Source: Aquihabitans sp. (lineage in GTDB: Bacteria; Actinomycetota; Acidimicrobiia; Acidimicrobiales; Iamiaceae). Taken from it: a stretch of DNA of 34,945 nucleotides. Both the position numbers and the translations under genes were made by a program. A model generated the notes under the pieces. That model was given only the letters and a program-made list of their open reading frames with translations. It was not told the origin of the DNA and did no database searches. Shown here one piece after another: positions 23,592-32,869 of the stretch. Each line of letters begins with the position of its first letter. Position 1 is the stretch's first letter. Location: positions 1 through 34,945 of the forward strand of contig JANXNS010000143.1 in NCBI GenBank assembly GCA_025353965.1, in the 5' to 3' direction.

Positions 23592-25754
23592 ATGCCGAGC
23601 ATGTCTCGAGCCATGTCAGCTGTTCGGCTCCCGAGCGGGCTTCAACCTCTCGTCCCGTTTGTGCCGGCGATCGCCATCGTCGGCCTGCAACTCGTCGCCT
23701 TCCCCACCAGCGCTGGTGCGTGGTCCCTCGGTGTGATCGTTGGTCTTCTCACTGCCCTGGTGGCCATGGGCATGGCCTTGATCTACCGATCCAATCGGAT
23801 CATCAACTTTGCCCAGGGGGACCTTGGCACGGTGCCGACGGTGCTGGCCGTCGGCATCATCTCGGTGAGTGGGCTGCCCTGGCTGGTCGGGGTGATTGCG
23901 GGGCTGGCCTCTGCCTTAGTGCTGGGGGCCGTCATCGAGATGGTGATCATCCGGCGCTTCTTCCGGGCCCCGCGGCTGCTGCTTACGGTGGCCACCATTG
24001 GCCTCTCGCAGTTGCTCATCGTGTGTGGCCTGCTCCTCCCCAAGCTCTGGCACCTCCAGATTTTTGCCGACAAGCGCATTCCCGATCCGGTGGCTTGGAA
24101 GGTCTCGATTGGTACGCAACTGTTCGGTGGAAGCGAGATCTTGGCGGTCATCGTTGCGCCGATCTTGCTGATTGGCCTGGGACTCTTCCTCCGCGGGAGC
24201 GACCTTGGCGTTGCGTTGCGGGCCAGTGCCGAGCGGTCCGATCGGGCCGCGGTGCTCGGGATCCCGGTCCGTCGATTACAGACCCTGGTGTGGGCCCTTG
24301 CCGCCGTGCTCTCGTTCGTCGGGGTCTTCCTCCACGCCTCGATCTTTGGCGTGGGTGGTGCGGCCGCCCTCAGCCCGCAGGTGCTGGTATTCGCACTTGC
24401 CGCCATGGTGCTCGGCCGGCTGGACCACCTCCCGGCAGTCACGGCGTCGGCTATTGCCCTGCGCGTCCTGGGCCAGGGCATCGACGTCAACAACCCGGGT
24501 TCGCCGGGACGCACCTACGTGATTCTCGCCTTGGTAGTCCTGGCCGTGCTGGTGTTGCGCCGAACCTCGGGGCAGCGCAAGGACGTTGACGGCACCTCGT
24601 CGTGGGCTTCATCGGATGAGATCCGACCGGTCCCGCGCGAACTGGCCGGACTCCTTCCGGTCCGAATCGCTCGGGTGCTCACGCCAATTCTGGTTGTCGC
24701 GACGGCCGCCGCCCTCCCCCTCATCCTTGGCCCCGGGGATTTGGTCCGGGCTCGAACGGTGGTGGCGTTCGCCCTCATTGTTCTCTCGGTTGTGGTGCTC
24801 ACCGGCTGGGCGGGACAGGTGTCCCTCGGGCAAATGTCGTTCGCTGGTGTGGGCGGGGTGGTGGGTGCGGTGGCCACGCAAACCTGGCATTTGGACCTCA
24901 GCTTGGCGATCATCTTGGCCGGCCTTGCCGGTGCTGCAGTGGCGGTGGTGGTCGGTCTGCCGGCGCTGCGGTTGCCGGGCCTGTATCTCTCGGTCACGAC
25001 GCTGGCCTTTGCTCTGGCCTGTTCCAACTTCTTCCTGAACCGGAAGGAACAGACGTGGATCCCTCGTGGCGCGTTGGACGAACGGCTGCTGTTTCGCACG
25101 ATTGATCTCCGGGGCCAGACCGCTCGCTATGAGTTCGTACTCGTGGTGGTGGTGTTGTGCTTCATCGCCGTGGCGGGCATCCGCCGGAGCCGCACCGGCC
25201 GTGCGCTCATTGCGGTCCGGGACAACGAGCGAGCTGCGGCCGCGTTCTCGGTCCCCGTCGTTCGAGCCAAGCTCACCGGGTTCGCGCTTTCGGGCTTCCT
25301 GGCTGCGATAGGCGGGTGCTTGCTGATCCAGGCCAACGGTGCCTACGACGAAGAACTCTTCGTGGCCCAGGAGAGTCTTGGGGTGTTCACCTCGGCGGTG
25401 GTCGGTGGCCTCGGCTCGCTGACGGGCGCGGTGCTGGGAGCGGTGTACCTCAGCGGTGGCCGGTTCTTCCTGCCGGAAAGTTGGCGGCTGCTGCCATCAG
25501 CAATCGGGGTGCTGTTCGTGCTGATGGTGCTTCCCGGCGGTCTCGGCAAACTGGTTTTCCGGGGTCGGGACGCGCTCCTGCGTCGGCTTGCGGTACGGCG
25601 GGGGATCGTGGTGGCCAGCCTCCTAGCTGATGAGGCTGGTGCCGATTTGGCTGTGCCCGATGCGATCAAGGTGGCCATTCCACCGCGTCCCGGGACCGTT
25701 ATCGACGATCCCGCCGAGGCGCCTGAGGCCAAAGCCGTAGGGAGCACTCGATGA
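23592..25754 (+). CDS. Fused LivH-LivM branched-chain-amino-acid-type ABC permease
   Basis: Both membrane subunits of a LivHM-type importer are joined in one 720-aa protein. The N-terminal LivH half (about 20-325) has the family motif IYRSNRIINFAQGD (64-77). A hydrophilic linker of about 30 residues (near 330-360, RKDVDG to EIRPVPREL) leads into the LivM half, with GWAGQVSLGQMSFAGVGG and RRSRTGRALIAVRDNERAAAAF, the ATPase-contact loop. The basic C-terminal tail is about 60 residues. The ATG at 23592 is chosen because GAGGGAG lies a few bases upstream. The 103 bases before it hold a possible TACGGT -10 at 23526. Its stop overlaps the next gene start by four bases. The substrate may be an amino acid, amide, urea-like or hydrophobic acid; the family is broad. 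Confidence 0.92.
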   Translation: MPSMSRAMSAVRLPSGLQPLVPFVPAIAIVGLQLVAFPTSAGAWSLGVIVGLLTALVAMGMALIYRSNRIINFAQGDLGTVPTVLAVGIISVSGLPWLVGVIAGLASALVLGAVIEMVIIRRFFRAPRLLLTVATIGLSQLLIVCGLLLPKLWHLQIFADKRIPDPVAWKVSIGTQLFGGSEILAVIVAPILLIGLGLFLRGSDLGVALRASAERSDRAAVLGIPVRRLQTLVWALAAVLSFVGVFLHASIFGVGGAAALSPQVLVFALAAMVLGRLDHLPAVTASAIALRVLGQGIDVNNPGSPGRTYVILALVVLAVLVLRRTSGQRKDVDGTSSWASSDEIRPVPRELAGLLPVRIARVLTPILVVATAAALPLILGPGDLVRARTVVAFALIVLSVVVLTGWAGQVSLGQMSFAGVGGVVGAVATQTWHLDLSLAIILAGLAGAAVAVVVGLPALRLPGLYLSVTTLAFALACSNFFLNRKEQTWIPRGALDERLLFRTIDLRGQTARYEFVLVVVVLCFIAVAGIRRSRTGRALIAVRDNERAAAAFSVPVVRAKLTGFALSGFLAAIGGCLLIQANGAYDEELFVAQESLGVFTSAVVGGLGSLTGAVLGAVYLSGGRFFLPESWRLLPSAIGVLFVLMVLPGGLGKLVFRGRDALLRRLAVRRGIVVASLLADEAGADLAVPDAIKVAIPPRPGTVIDDPAEAPEAKAVGSTR

Positions 25755-28700
25755 GTACGACGATTGTTGACGACGCACTGGCCGAGCAGCCCGCAGACCC
25801 CACGGGCGACAAGAAGTGGGGTTGGCTGGGGGCGGCTGGCTTGTACCCCTTGGCCATCTTGTTTGGGCTCAACATGGCCGATGAGCTCGACCGGAGCGCC
25901 TATCTGATTTTGCTCCCCGAGATTCGTGATGACTTCGGGCTGAGCAACACCGGGATCCTTTCCATTGTCGCCATCGCCGCTGCCGTGGCGCTGCTCCTGA
26001 CCGTGCCGATTGCCCACATTGCCGACCGTTCGAGCCGGGTCCGGATTGCGCTCATTGGTGCGGCGTTGTGGGGCGCATTTTCACTGGGTACTGGCTTGGC
26101 AGTTACCACGTGGATGTTGCTCACGATGCGTTCCGGGGCTGCCATAGGCCAAGGGGTGGTTTTCCCAACGCACAACAGTCTGTTGGCCGACTATTACCCC
26201 ATCGCCAGCCGCCCCCGGGTGTATTCCATTCACCGGGCCGCCAACAGTATTGGGGTCATCATTGGTCTGTTGGTTGGGGCCGGGTTGGCCCAGGCCTTTG
26301 ACTGGCGGGCACCGTTTCTGGTCTTCGCCATTCCCACCTTTCTACTGGTGATCGCCGGGTCCCGCCTCAAGGATCCAGGTCGTGGCCACTTCGAGCGGGA
26401 AGCGGCCAATCTGGGCGTTGATACCTCGCTTGAAGAGGAACCGCCGTCGTTCGCCGAAGCGATCCGGATGGTTTGGACGATCCGGAGCCTTCGACGGATC
26501 TTCACGGCCCTTCCGTTCTTGGCGGCATCGATTGTCGGCCTCGGATCGTTGGCGTCGCTGCAGTATTCGGAGACGTTCGGGTTGTCCGAAGTTCAGCGGG
26601 CCATGGCCAACGTCCCGGTTCAGCTGTTCGAGCTCTTCGGGGTGTTCGTCGGAGCCAAGCTGACCACCCGGGCGTTCCGAAAGGGGGCGCCAGAGATTTT
26701 CCGGATACTGGCGGCGTCGTCGGTTGTCGCCGCGGTGGCGGCCATTGGGTTTGCGCTTGCCCCCAACGTGGTTTTGGCGGTCGTTGCCCATGCCATGGTT
26801 GCTGGCGCGCTGGTCATCGTCGGCCCCGGGGTCATGGCCTCGCTCTCGCTGGCGATTCCGCCCCGAGCCCGCTCCATGGGTTTCTCGATCGGGGCCTTGT
26901 GGGTCCTTCCCGGGCTTCTCGTCATCCCCTTCGTGGGTTGGGTGGGGGACTCCTGGGGTTTCCGATGGGGCTTGCTGGTGCTGGTCCCGGTGTTCTTGGT
27001 CGGCGGTTTCCTGATCTCCTCGGTGGGGTCGGTCATCGACGACGACATCGCCCAGGTCTGGATGGGAACGGCCACGCGGGCGCAGATGCTTCAGGACCGC
27101 GCCGACGGCAAACTTCCCCTCCTCAGCGTGCGCGGCGTGCAGGTTTCTTACGGGGACGTGCGGGTGCTATTCGGCGTCGACCTCGACGTGGACCAGGGTG
27201 AGGTGATCGCCCTGCTGGGTACCAACGGTGCCGGGAAATCCACCCTGCTCAAGGCCATTGCTGGCGTATCGATTGCGGACCGTGGCGCAGTTGTCTTCGA
27301 CGGACGAGACATCACCCATGCCCCGCCCGAAGAGATCGCGCCGCGTGGCATTGCGCTGGTTCCGGGTGGCCAGGGCGTGTTCCCCGGGCTGTCGGTGGGC
27401 GAGAACCTGCGGGCGGCTGGCTGGCTGCTGCGCCGCCAGGACTCCGTGCGCGCCGCGAGGGTGGAAGAAGCGCTCACGCTGTTCCCCATCCTGCGCCAGC
27501 GTCTGGAGGACCCGGCCGCAGATTTGTCCGGCGGCCAGCAGCAGATGCTGGCCCTCGCCATGGCATTCCTGGCGGAGCCCAAATTGTTGATGATCGACGA
27601 ACTATCGCTCGGGCTAGCGCCCGTAGTGGTCGAGCAGTTGTTGGGGGTGGTGCGGAGCCTCAGGGACCGAGGCACCACCGTGATCCTGGTCGAACAATCG
27701 GTGAACATTGCCCTTACCGTGGCCGACACGGCGTACTTCATGGAGAAGGGCGAGATTCGCTTCCACGGACCCACCGCTGAACTATTGGAGCGGCCCGACG
27801 TGTTGCGTTCTGTGTTCCTTCAAGGCGCAGCCGCCGGGCTGGCCGGCACCGGCTCGACCAGCAACGGCGCCGTGATCCCGGCTGAGGCAAAGGGCCCGGC
27901 GACCGCAGCCAACGCCGAGGTACCTGACCCGCGCTCGGCGGCGCTTGTGGTCGATGCGGCATCGGTGAGTTTTGGCGGTATTCGGGCGGTGAGCGAGGTG
28001 TCGTTCTCCGTTGCCCCGGGCGAAGTCGTCGGGCTTGTCGGGCCCAACGGTGCGGGCAAGACCACCCTGCTGGACATGATCTCGGGCTACCTCGCACCGG
28101 ACTCCGGTCGGATCACGCTTGACGGGTTCGACATCACCAACGCCCGTCCGCATCGGCGGGCTGCAATGGGCCTCGGCCGGAGCTTCCAGGACTCGAGGCT
28201 TTTCCCCTCGCTCACGGTCGAGGAAGTCCTACTGGTCGCCCTTGAACGTTGGCTGGATGTGCGAGACCCGCTCAATGCCGCCTTCCGGCTACCTGCCTTT
28301 GTCGACAGCGAGCACGGCGCCCATCACCGGGTTGACGAGCTCATCGAACTCCTTGGGCTCCAATCCTTCCGTGACAAGTTCGTCGGGGAACTCTCCACCG
28401 GTTCGCGCCGCGTGGTGGACCTTGGCTGCGTCCTGGCGCATGCGCCCACGGTGGTGTTGCTAGACGAGCCGTCGTCCGGCATTGCCCAGCGCGAGGCGGA
28501 GGCGCTCGCACCGTTGCTCTTGCGGATTCGTGATGAGCTTGATGCCAGCCTCGTGGTGATCGAACACGACATGGCCTTGATTTCTTCAATCTCCGACCGT
28601 CTCGTTGCCCTTGATCAAGGCCAATTGATCACCGCCGGCACACCCGCTGAGGTGCTCGCTCATCCGGCGGTCATTGAGTCCTATCTCGGCGGCGACGCTG

Positions 28701-28765
28701 CCGTTATTGGCCGTTCCGGCCCTGCTGAACCCTCTGTCCCTACGCCCTCCAGGACGCAGTCATGA
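25751..28765 (+). CDS. Three-part fusion: MFS transporter + LivF-type ATPase + LivG-type ATPase
   Basis: This 1004-aa protein joins a secondary transporter to the two ATPases of the adjacent importer. Residues about 25-425 form an MFS domain with roughly twelve helices; motif A is seen as AHIADRSSRVR (88-98), and the ELDRSAYLILLPEIRDDFG start resembles spinster-type MFS proteins. A linker leads to a LivF-type ABC domain (about 457-690) with Walker A GTNGAGKS (490-497) and signature LSGGQQQ (592-598). A 40-residue Ala/Gly/Pro-rich linker leads to a LivG-type domain (about 735-985) with Walker A GPNGAGKT (764-771). Its signature is altered to LSTGSRR (881-887), followed by VVLLDEPSSG. The frame is unbroken with no internal stop. 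Four-base overlaps with both neighbours make an operon with the permease and binding protein. What the MFS part carries is unknown. Confidence 0.93.
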   Translation: MSTTIVDDALAEQPADPTGDKKWGWLGAAGLYPLAILFGLNMADELDRSAYLILLPEIRDDFGLSNTGILSIVAIAAAVALLLTVPIAHIADRSSRVRIALIGAALWGAFSLGTGLAVTTWMLLTMRSGAAIGQGVVFPTHNSLLADYYPIASRPRVYSIHRAANSIGVIIGLLVGAGLAQAFDWRAPFLVFAIPTFLLVIAGSRLKDPGRGHFEREAANLGVDTSLEEEPPSFAEAIRMVWTIRSLRRIFTALPFLAASIVGLGSLASLQYSETFGLSEVQRAMANVPVQLFELFGVFVGAKLTTRAFRKGAPEIFRILAASSVVAAVAAIGFALAPNVVLAVVAHAMVAGALVIVGPGVMASLSLAIPPRARSMGFSIGALWVLPGLLVIPFVGWVGDSWGFRWGLLVLVPVFLVGGFLISSVGSVIDDDIAQVWMGTATRAQMLQDRADGKLPLLSVRGVQVSYGDVRVLFGVDLDVDQGEVIALLGTNGAGKSTLLKAIAGVSIADRGAVVFDGRDITHAPPEEIAPRGIALVPGGQGVFPGLSVGENLRAAGWLLRRQDSVRAARVEEALTLFPILRQRLEDPAADLSGGQQQMLALAMAFLAEPKLLMIDELSLGLAPVVVEQLLGVVRSLRDRGTTVILVEQSVNIALTVADTAYFMEKGEIRFHGPTAELLERPDVLRSVFLQGAAAGLAGTGSTSNGAVIPAEAKGPATAANAEVPDPRSAALVVDAASVSFGGIRAVSEVSFSVAPGEVVGLVGPNGAGKTTLLDMISGYLAPDSGRITLDGFDITNARPHRRAAMGLGRSFQDSRLFPSLTVEEVLLVALERWLDVRDPLNAAFRLPAFVDSEHGAHHRVDELIELLGLQSFRDKFVGELSTGSRRVVDLGCVLAHAPTVVLLDEPSSGIAQREAEALAPLLLRIRDELDASLVVIEHDMALISSISDRLVALDQGQLITAGTPAEVLAHPAVIESYLGGDAAVIGRSGPAEPSVPTPSRTQS

Positions 28766-30462
28766 CGCCTCGTACCAACACCCCGCCGCCCCGAGCTTCG
28801 GCGCTCGCCCGGTTCGGACCCCTCGCCGTGATCCTGGCCGCGATAGCGCTTGTCACCGTTGTGGCATCAACGGGGGACGGCGGCGCCGCGCTCACCACGC
28901 ACAAGCCCACCGCCGCGGGAAGCAACAAGGGTGAGCTCCCGATCACGTGGGCAGAAGCCAAGAAGGCGGGCACCACCGCCAAGTTCAAGTGGGGCAAGAA
29001 CTGCGATCAGAAGACGGGCCGGGTGGCCGTGCCCACCAACTACTCGCCCCCGTGTGTGGTAGCTCGCCCTGGGGTAAAGGCCCCCCTGCCCACCCAAGGG
29101 GTGACGGCGACCACCATCACCGTTGTCGCGTACGAGTCCGCCGACGATGACCTCTCGGCCAGCCTGCAAGCGCTGCTTGATCCTGTTGCGGCCCAGCGCG
29201 ATACGCGCACCAAACTCATCGAGCTTCTCGAAGCGCGATACGAGACCTGGGGTCGCAAGATCAAGATCGTGTTCTTCAAGGGCACGGGGTCCGACGAGAC
29301 CTCGTCTCGGGCCGATGCCGTCACGGTGGCCACCGAGATTGGTGCCTTCGCCTCGCTCAGCGGGCCGGGACAGCAGGGGGGCTACGCCGAGGAACTGGCC
29401 AAGCGCGGGGTGCTCTGCTTCGGCTGTGGTCTGGCCTTACCGGACACCTCTTATCAGGACAACGCGCCGTACCTGTGGGGTAGCTCGATGACCCCGGAAC
29501 AGTTCCTACCGATTCTGGGCGACTACGTGATCGGTCGGTTGTTCAAGCGGAAGGCGGAGTTCGCTGGTGACCCCAAGATGCGCTCCAGAGAGCGGGTTAT
29601 GGGCACGGTCAACTTTGAGCAAGATCCGCCCGTCTTCGGTGCGACTACCGCAGATGCCCTCAAGCAGGGCGAGGCCGTCGGATACAAGCCCAAGATAAGT
29701 CTCACGTACCAGCTGGTGATTGCCGAATTGGCCGAGAAATCTCGGGCGATCATCTCCCAGCTCAAGGAGGCTGGCGTCACCACCGTGGTCTTCCTCGGCG
29801 ATCCGATCATGCCCATTTACCTCACCCAAGCCGCTACCGATCAGGACTATTTTCCGGAGTGGGTCATTTCCGGGACCGTGCTTACCGACACGACCGTTTT
29901 TGGCCGTCAGTACGATCAGAAGCAGTGGGCGCACGCCTTCGGCATTTCGCCCTTGCCGGTCCGTCTCCCCCAGAATCAGAGCGAGTCGTGGCGCCTGCAC
30001 CAATGGTTCTACGGCACGCCGCCACAGGCCAAGCTGACCATCGGCGTGCTCTATGAGCCCATCCGGCTACTCATGCTCGGCATCCATCAGGCCGGCCCCA
30101 ACCTGTCCGCCGAGACATTCCGCGACGGCATGTTCGCTTACCCCATCTCTGGTGGTAGCCCCACGAGCCCACAAATTTCATTTGGCGACCACGGCCTCTT
30201 CAAAACTCCGGACTTCTTGACCGTCGACGACATGACCGAGATCTGGTGGGACGCAAAGGCCACGGGCGTGGACGAGCAGACCAAGGAGGGGACCGGGATG
30301 ATGCGCTACATCGACGGCGGGAAGCGCTACAAAATCGGTGAGATTCCCCGGGCCCGAGCCAAGCTGTTCGTCAAGAAAGGGGCCCCGACAATGCTTGAAA
30401 GGCCGCCTGCGGATGAGGCTCCGCCGAACTATCCCTCGCCCGCCAAAGGCGGCGGGGCCTAA
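28762..30462 (+). CDS. Large extracellular substrate-binding protein of a LivJ/LivK-like ABC importer
   Basis: This 566-aa exported protein is the presumed binding component of the importer encoded just upstream, with an ATGA overlap. A hydrophobic segment at about 17-36 works as signal peptide or membrane anchor; there is no lipobox cysteine. Residues 60-110 form a cysteine-containing lead (C81, C98, in GKNCDQKTGRVAVP and SPPCVVARPG). The periplasmic-binding fold starts at GVTATTITVVAYES (113 on), the type I pattern of amino-acid-receptor-like proteins. C219 and C222 (VLCFGCG) form a second close pair. It is about 200 residues longer than classical LivK. Its end overlaps the convergent lon gene by four bases. 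The ligand is not predictable by eye. Confidence 0.88.
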   Translation: MTPRTNTPPPRASALARFGPLAVILAAIALVTVVASTGDGGAALTTHKPTAAGSNKGELPITWAEAKKAGTTAKFKWGKNCDQKTGRVAVPTNYSPPCVVARPGVKAPLPTQGVTATTITVVAYESADDDLSASLQALLDPVAAQRDTRTKLIELLEARYETWGRKIKIVFFKGTGSDETSSRADAVTVATEIGAFASLSGPGQQGGYAEELAKRGVLCFGCGLALPDTSYQDNAPYLWGSSMTPEQFLPILGDYVIGRLFKRKAEFAGDPKMRSRERVMGTVNFEQDPPVFGATTADALKQGEAVGYKPKISLTYQLVIAELAEKSRAIISQLKEAGVTTVVFLGDPIMPIYLTQAATDQDYFPEWVISGTVLTDTTVFGRQYDQKQWAHAFGISPLPVRLPQNQSESWRLHQWFYGTPPQAKLTIGVLYEPIRLLMLGIHQAGPNLSAETFRDGMFAYPISGGSPTSPQISFGDHGLFKTPDFLTVDDMTEIWWDAKATGVDEQTKEGTGMMRYIDGGKRYKIGEIPRARAKLFVKKGAPTMLERPPADEAPPNYPSPAKGGGA

Positions 30463-32864
30463 GCGGCCAGCTCCGTTACCGCTGGTTCTTCCAGGGCCCA
30501 GCCAATGACCTGGGCCACATCGCTGGCTAAGTGAATGGTGAGGTCCTGGCGAACCGCATCCGGCAGATCGTCTAGGTCTGCCTCATTGCGAGCCGGAATG
30601 ATGATCTCGGTAAGGCCCAGCCGGTGGGCGGCCAGAAGCTTCTGCTTGACGCCGCCGATCGGCAGCACCCGCCCCTGCAGCGTGACTTCGCCGGTCATGG
30701 CCAGGTTGGCCTTGACCGGGCGGCCGGTGAACAAGCTCACCAACGCGGTGGTCATGGTGATCCCGGCGGAAGGGCCGTCCTTGGGCACGGCCCCAGCGGG
30801 GAAGTGGACGTGCACGCTGCGTCGATCAGCTCCAGCCGGGATGGCCAGGGCATCGCGATGGGAGCGGACGTAGGAGAGGGCAATGCGGGCCGACTCCTTC
30901 ATCACGTCTCCCAGTTGACCGGTGACGGTGAGGCCCGACTGCTCGGATTCACCATCATCGGCGGGAAGCGCGGTGACCTCGACAAACAGCACGTCGCCGC
31001 CGGCGCCGGTGACGGCAAGGCCAGTGGCCACGCCGGGGACCGAAACACGATCGGCAATGTCGGTGTCATGGAACCGCGCCCGGCCCAGAAGGTCAGGCAC
31101 GGTTTCGGGACTGATGACCACGGGGTCGCCGGGCTCGACGCCCACCTTGGTAGCCACCTTGCGCAGCACCTTGGCCAACGCCCGCTCCAGTGACCGCACC
31201 CCGGCCTCACGGGTGTAGCTGCCAATAATGGTCCGAAGGGCATCGTCGGAGACGGCGACTTCGTCGGCGCCTAGGCCGGCCCGTTCCAGCTGACGTAGCA
31301 GCAGGTGATCGCGGGCAATGGCGACTTTCTCGTCCTCGGTGTAGCCGTCAAGGCTCACGATCTCCATGCGATCAAGCAGGGGGCCAGGGATGGTGTCGAG
31401 CTGGTTGGCCGTGGCAATGAAGATGACGTCTGAGAGGTCCAGATCGACCTCGAGGTAGTGGTCCCGGAAGGCGTGGTTTTGGGCCGGATCGAGTACTTCG
31501 AGCAGTGCCGCCGACGGATCGCCGCGGTAGTCGTTGCCCACCTTGTCGATCTCGTCCAGCAGGACGACCGGGTTCATGGTTCCGGCTTCGGTCATGGCCC
31601 GAACCAGCCGCCCAGGCTGGGCCCCCACATAGGTGCGGCGATGGCCCCGGATCTCTGCTTCGTCTCGGACGCCACCCAGGGCGACCCGCACGAAGGACCG
31701 GCCCAGCGCCCGGGCGACAGACTCGCCGAGGCTGGTCTTGCCCACTCCGGGAGGTCCGACAAGGGTGAGGATGGTGCTGTTGCGCTGCCGGCCACGAGGG
31801 CCAGTCGGGCTGGCGGGGTCGGTGTCGTTCTTGTCGGCCGGGTCGTTGATGCCGCGGTCTGCCCGCAGCTTGCGGACGGCCAGTTCCTCAACGATGCGAT
31901 CCTTGACCTCTTCCAGACCCTTGTGGTCCGCGTCGAGGACGGAGCGGGCGTGAACCAGATCGAGCTGGTCCGCCGATCGCTCACCCCAGGGAATCTCGAG
32001 CACCGTGTCCAGCCAGGTGCGAATCCACCCGTGCTCCGGCGACTGCTCACCGGTCCGTTCGAGCTTGTCTATGTCTCGCTCGACGGCCGTGCGGACCGCG
32101 CCGGGCAGGTCTCGCTCGGCGGCCTTGGCTCGGTAGGCATCGGGGCCGTCATCGCCGTCCTCGGCGCCTTCGCCGAGTTCTTTGCGGATGGCGGCCAATT
32201 GTTGGCGGAGGATGAACTCGCGCTGGTTCTTCTCCATGCCTTCACTGACCTCGGTGCGGATCCGTGCGGTCAGCTCCAGCTCGGCCAGGGCCTCTTTGAC
32301 CCACCCCAGAACCTTCTCGACTCGTTCGGTCACATCGATCGTCTCGAGAAGCTCGATCTTGCGGTCCAGGCCGAGGTCTGGCCACCAGCCAGCCGCGTCG
32401 GCCAAGGCGTCGGGCTCGTCCAGGCCGCCTAGTACCTCGACGAGGCGCCGGCCACCGAGTTCCTCGAACAGAATCTTGAAGGCGGCCCGCAGTTCGGTGG
32501 CCCGCTCGCGGGCCAGGTCGGTCACTTCGGGGTGGACCGGCTCAGCTTCCAGCCACAGCACGCTGCCCGTGCCGGCAACGCCAGCCCGGAGCAGGGCCCG
32601 GTGGTGCGCACGTACCACGAGAGCAGGCACGCCGGACGGGAGGGTGCCTCGCGACTCAATGGAGGCGACGGTGCCCACATTGGCATGGCGGTCGTCCAAG
32701 CGGGGGACGAGCAGAAGGCGGCCATCCTCGCCCGCAGCGGCCACGGCTTCTTTGGCATCATCGGTTTCCAAGGCAATGGTGAGGACCATTCCTGGGAGGA
32801 CTACGCCGCTGGTGAGCGGCAAGACCGGCAAGGTGAGTGTGGTGTCAGTAGGGGAGTTGGTCAC
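30459..32864 (-). CDS. lon: ATP-dependent Lon protease
   Basis: Lon is a cytoplasmic hexameric protease that degrades damaged and selected regulatory proteins. The 801-aa protein has the N-terminal substrate-binding domain, a coiled-coil region (about 190-250), an AAA+ module with Walker A GPPGVGKT (370-377) and the C-terminal protease domain. The Ser-Lys dyad is S699 in PKDGPSAGIT and K742 in GGVKQK, with the 43-residue spacing of Escherichia coli Lon. The GTG at 32864 follows a strong GAGGAG ribosome site by five bases. That site lies in a small hairpin, and a HAIR-like element lies about 50 bases further upstream. Both suggest heat control; in Streptomyces lon belongs to the HspR regulon. 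Confidence 0.96.
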   Translation of the reverse strand: MTNSPTDTTLTLPVLPLTSGVVLPGMVLTIALETDDAKEAVAAAGEDGRLLLVPRLDDRHANVGTVASIESRGTLPSGVPALVVRAHHRALLRAGVAGTGSVLWLEAEPVHPEVTDLARERATELRAAFKILFEELGGRRLVEVLGGLDEPDALADAAGWWPDLGLDRKIELLETIDVTERVEKVLGWVKEALAELELTARIRTEVSEGMEKNQREFILRQQLAAIRKELGEGAEDGDDGPDAYRAKAAERDLPGAVRTAVERDIDKLERTGEQSPEHGWIRTWLDTVLEIPWGERSADQLDLVHARSVLDADHKGLEEVKDRIVEELAVRKLRADRGINDPADKNDTDPASPTGPRGRQRNSTILTLVGPPGVGKTSLGESVARALGRSFVRVALGGVRDEAEIRGHRRTYVGAQPGRLVRAMTEAGTMNPVVLLDEIDKVGNDYRGDPSAALLEVLDPAQNHAFRDHYLEVDLDLSDVIFIATANQLDTIPGPLLDRMEIVSLDGYTEDEKVAIARDHLLLRQLERAGLGADEVAVSDDALRTIIGSYTREAGVRSLERALAKVLRKVATKVGVEPGDPVVISPETVPDLLGRARFHDTDIADRVSVPGVATGLAVTGAGGDVLFVEVTALPADDGESEQSGLTVTGQLGDVMKESARIALSYVRSHRDALAIPAGADRRSVHVHFPAGAVPKDGPSAGITMTTALVSLFTGRPVKANLAMTGEVTLQGRVLPIGGVKQKLLAAHRLGLTEIIIPARNEADLDDLPDAVRQDLTIHLASDVAQVIGWALEEPAVTELAA

Positions 32865-32869
32865 AAGGT

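Noticed and set aside
23495-24589. 364-aa frame overlapping the LivHM fusion
   Set aside because: It is a +1 shadow rich in Arg, Gly, Cys and His; the permease frame shows membrane helices and LivH motifs.
23592-25754. LivHM fusion as an assembly artefact
   Set aside because: The frame is continuous through a hydrophilic linker of plausible length with no sign of a lost stop or repeated sequence.
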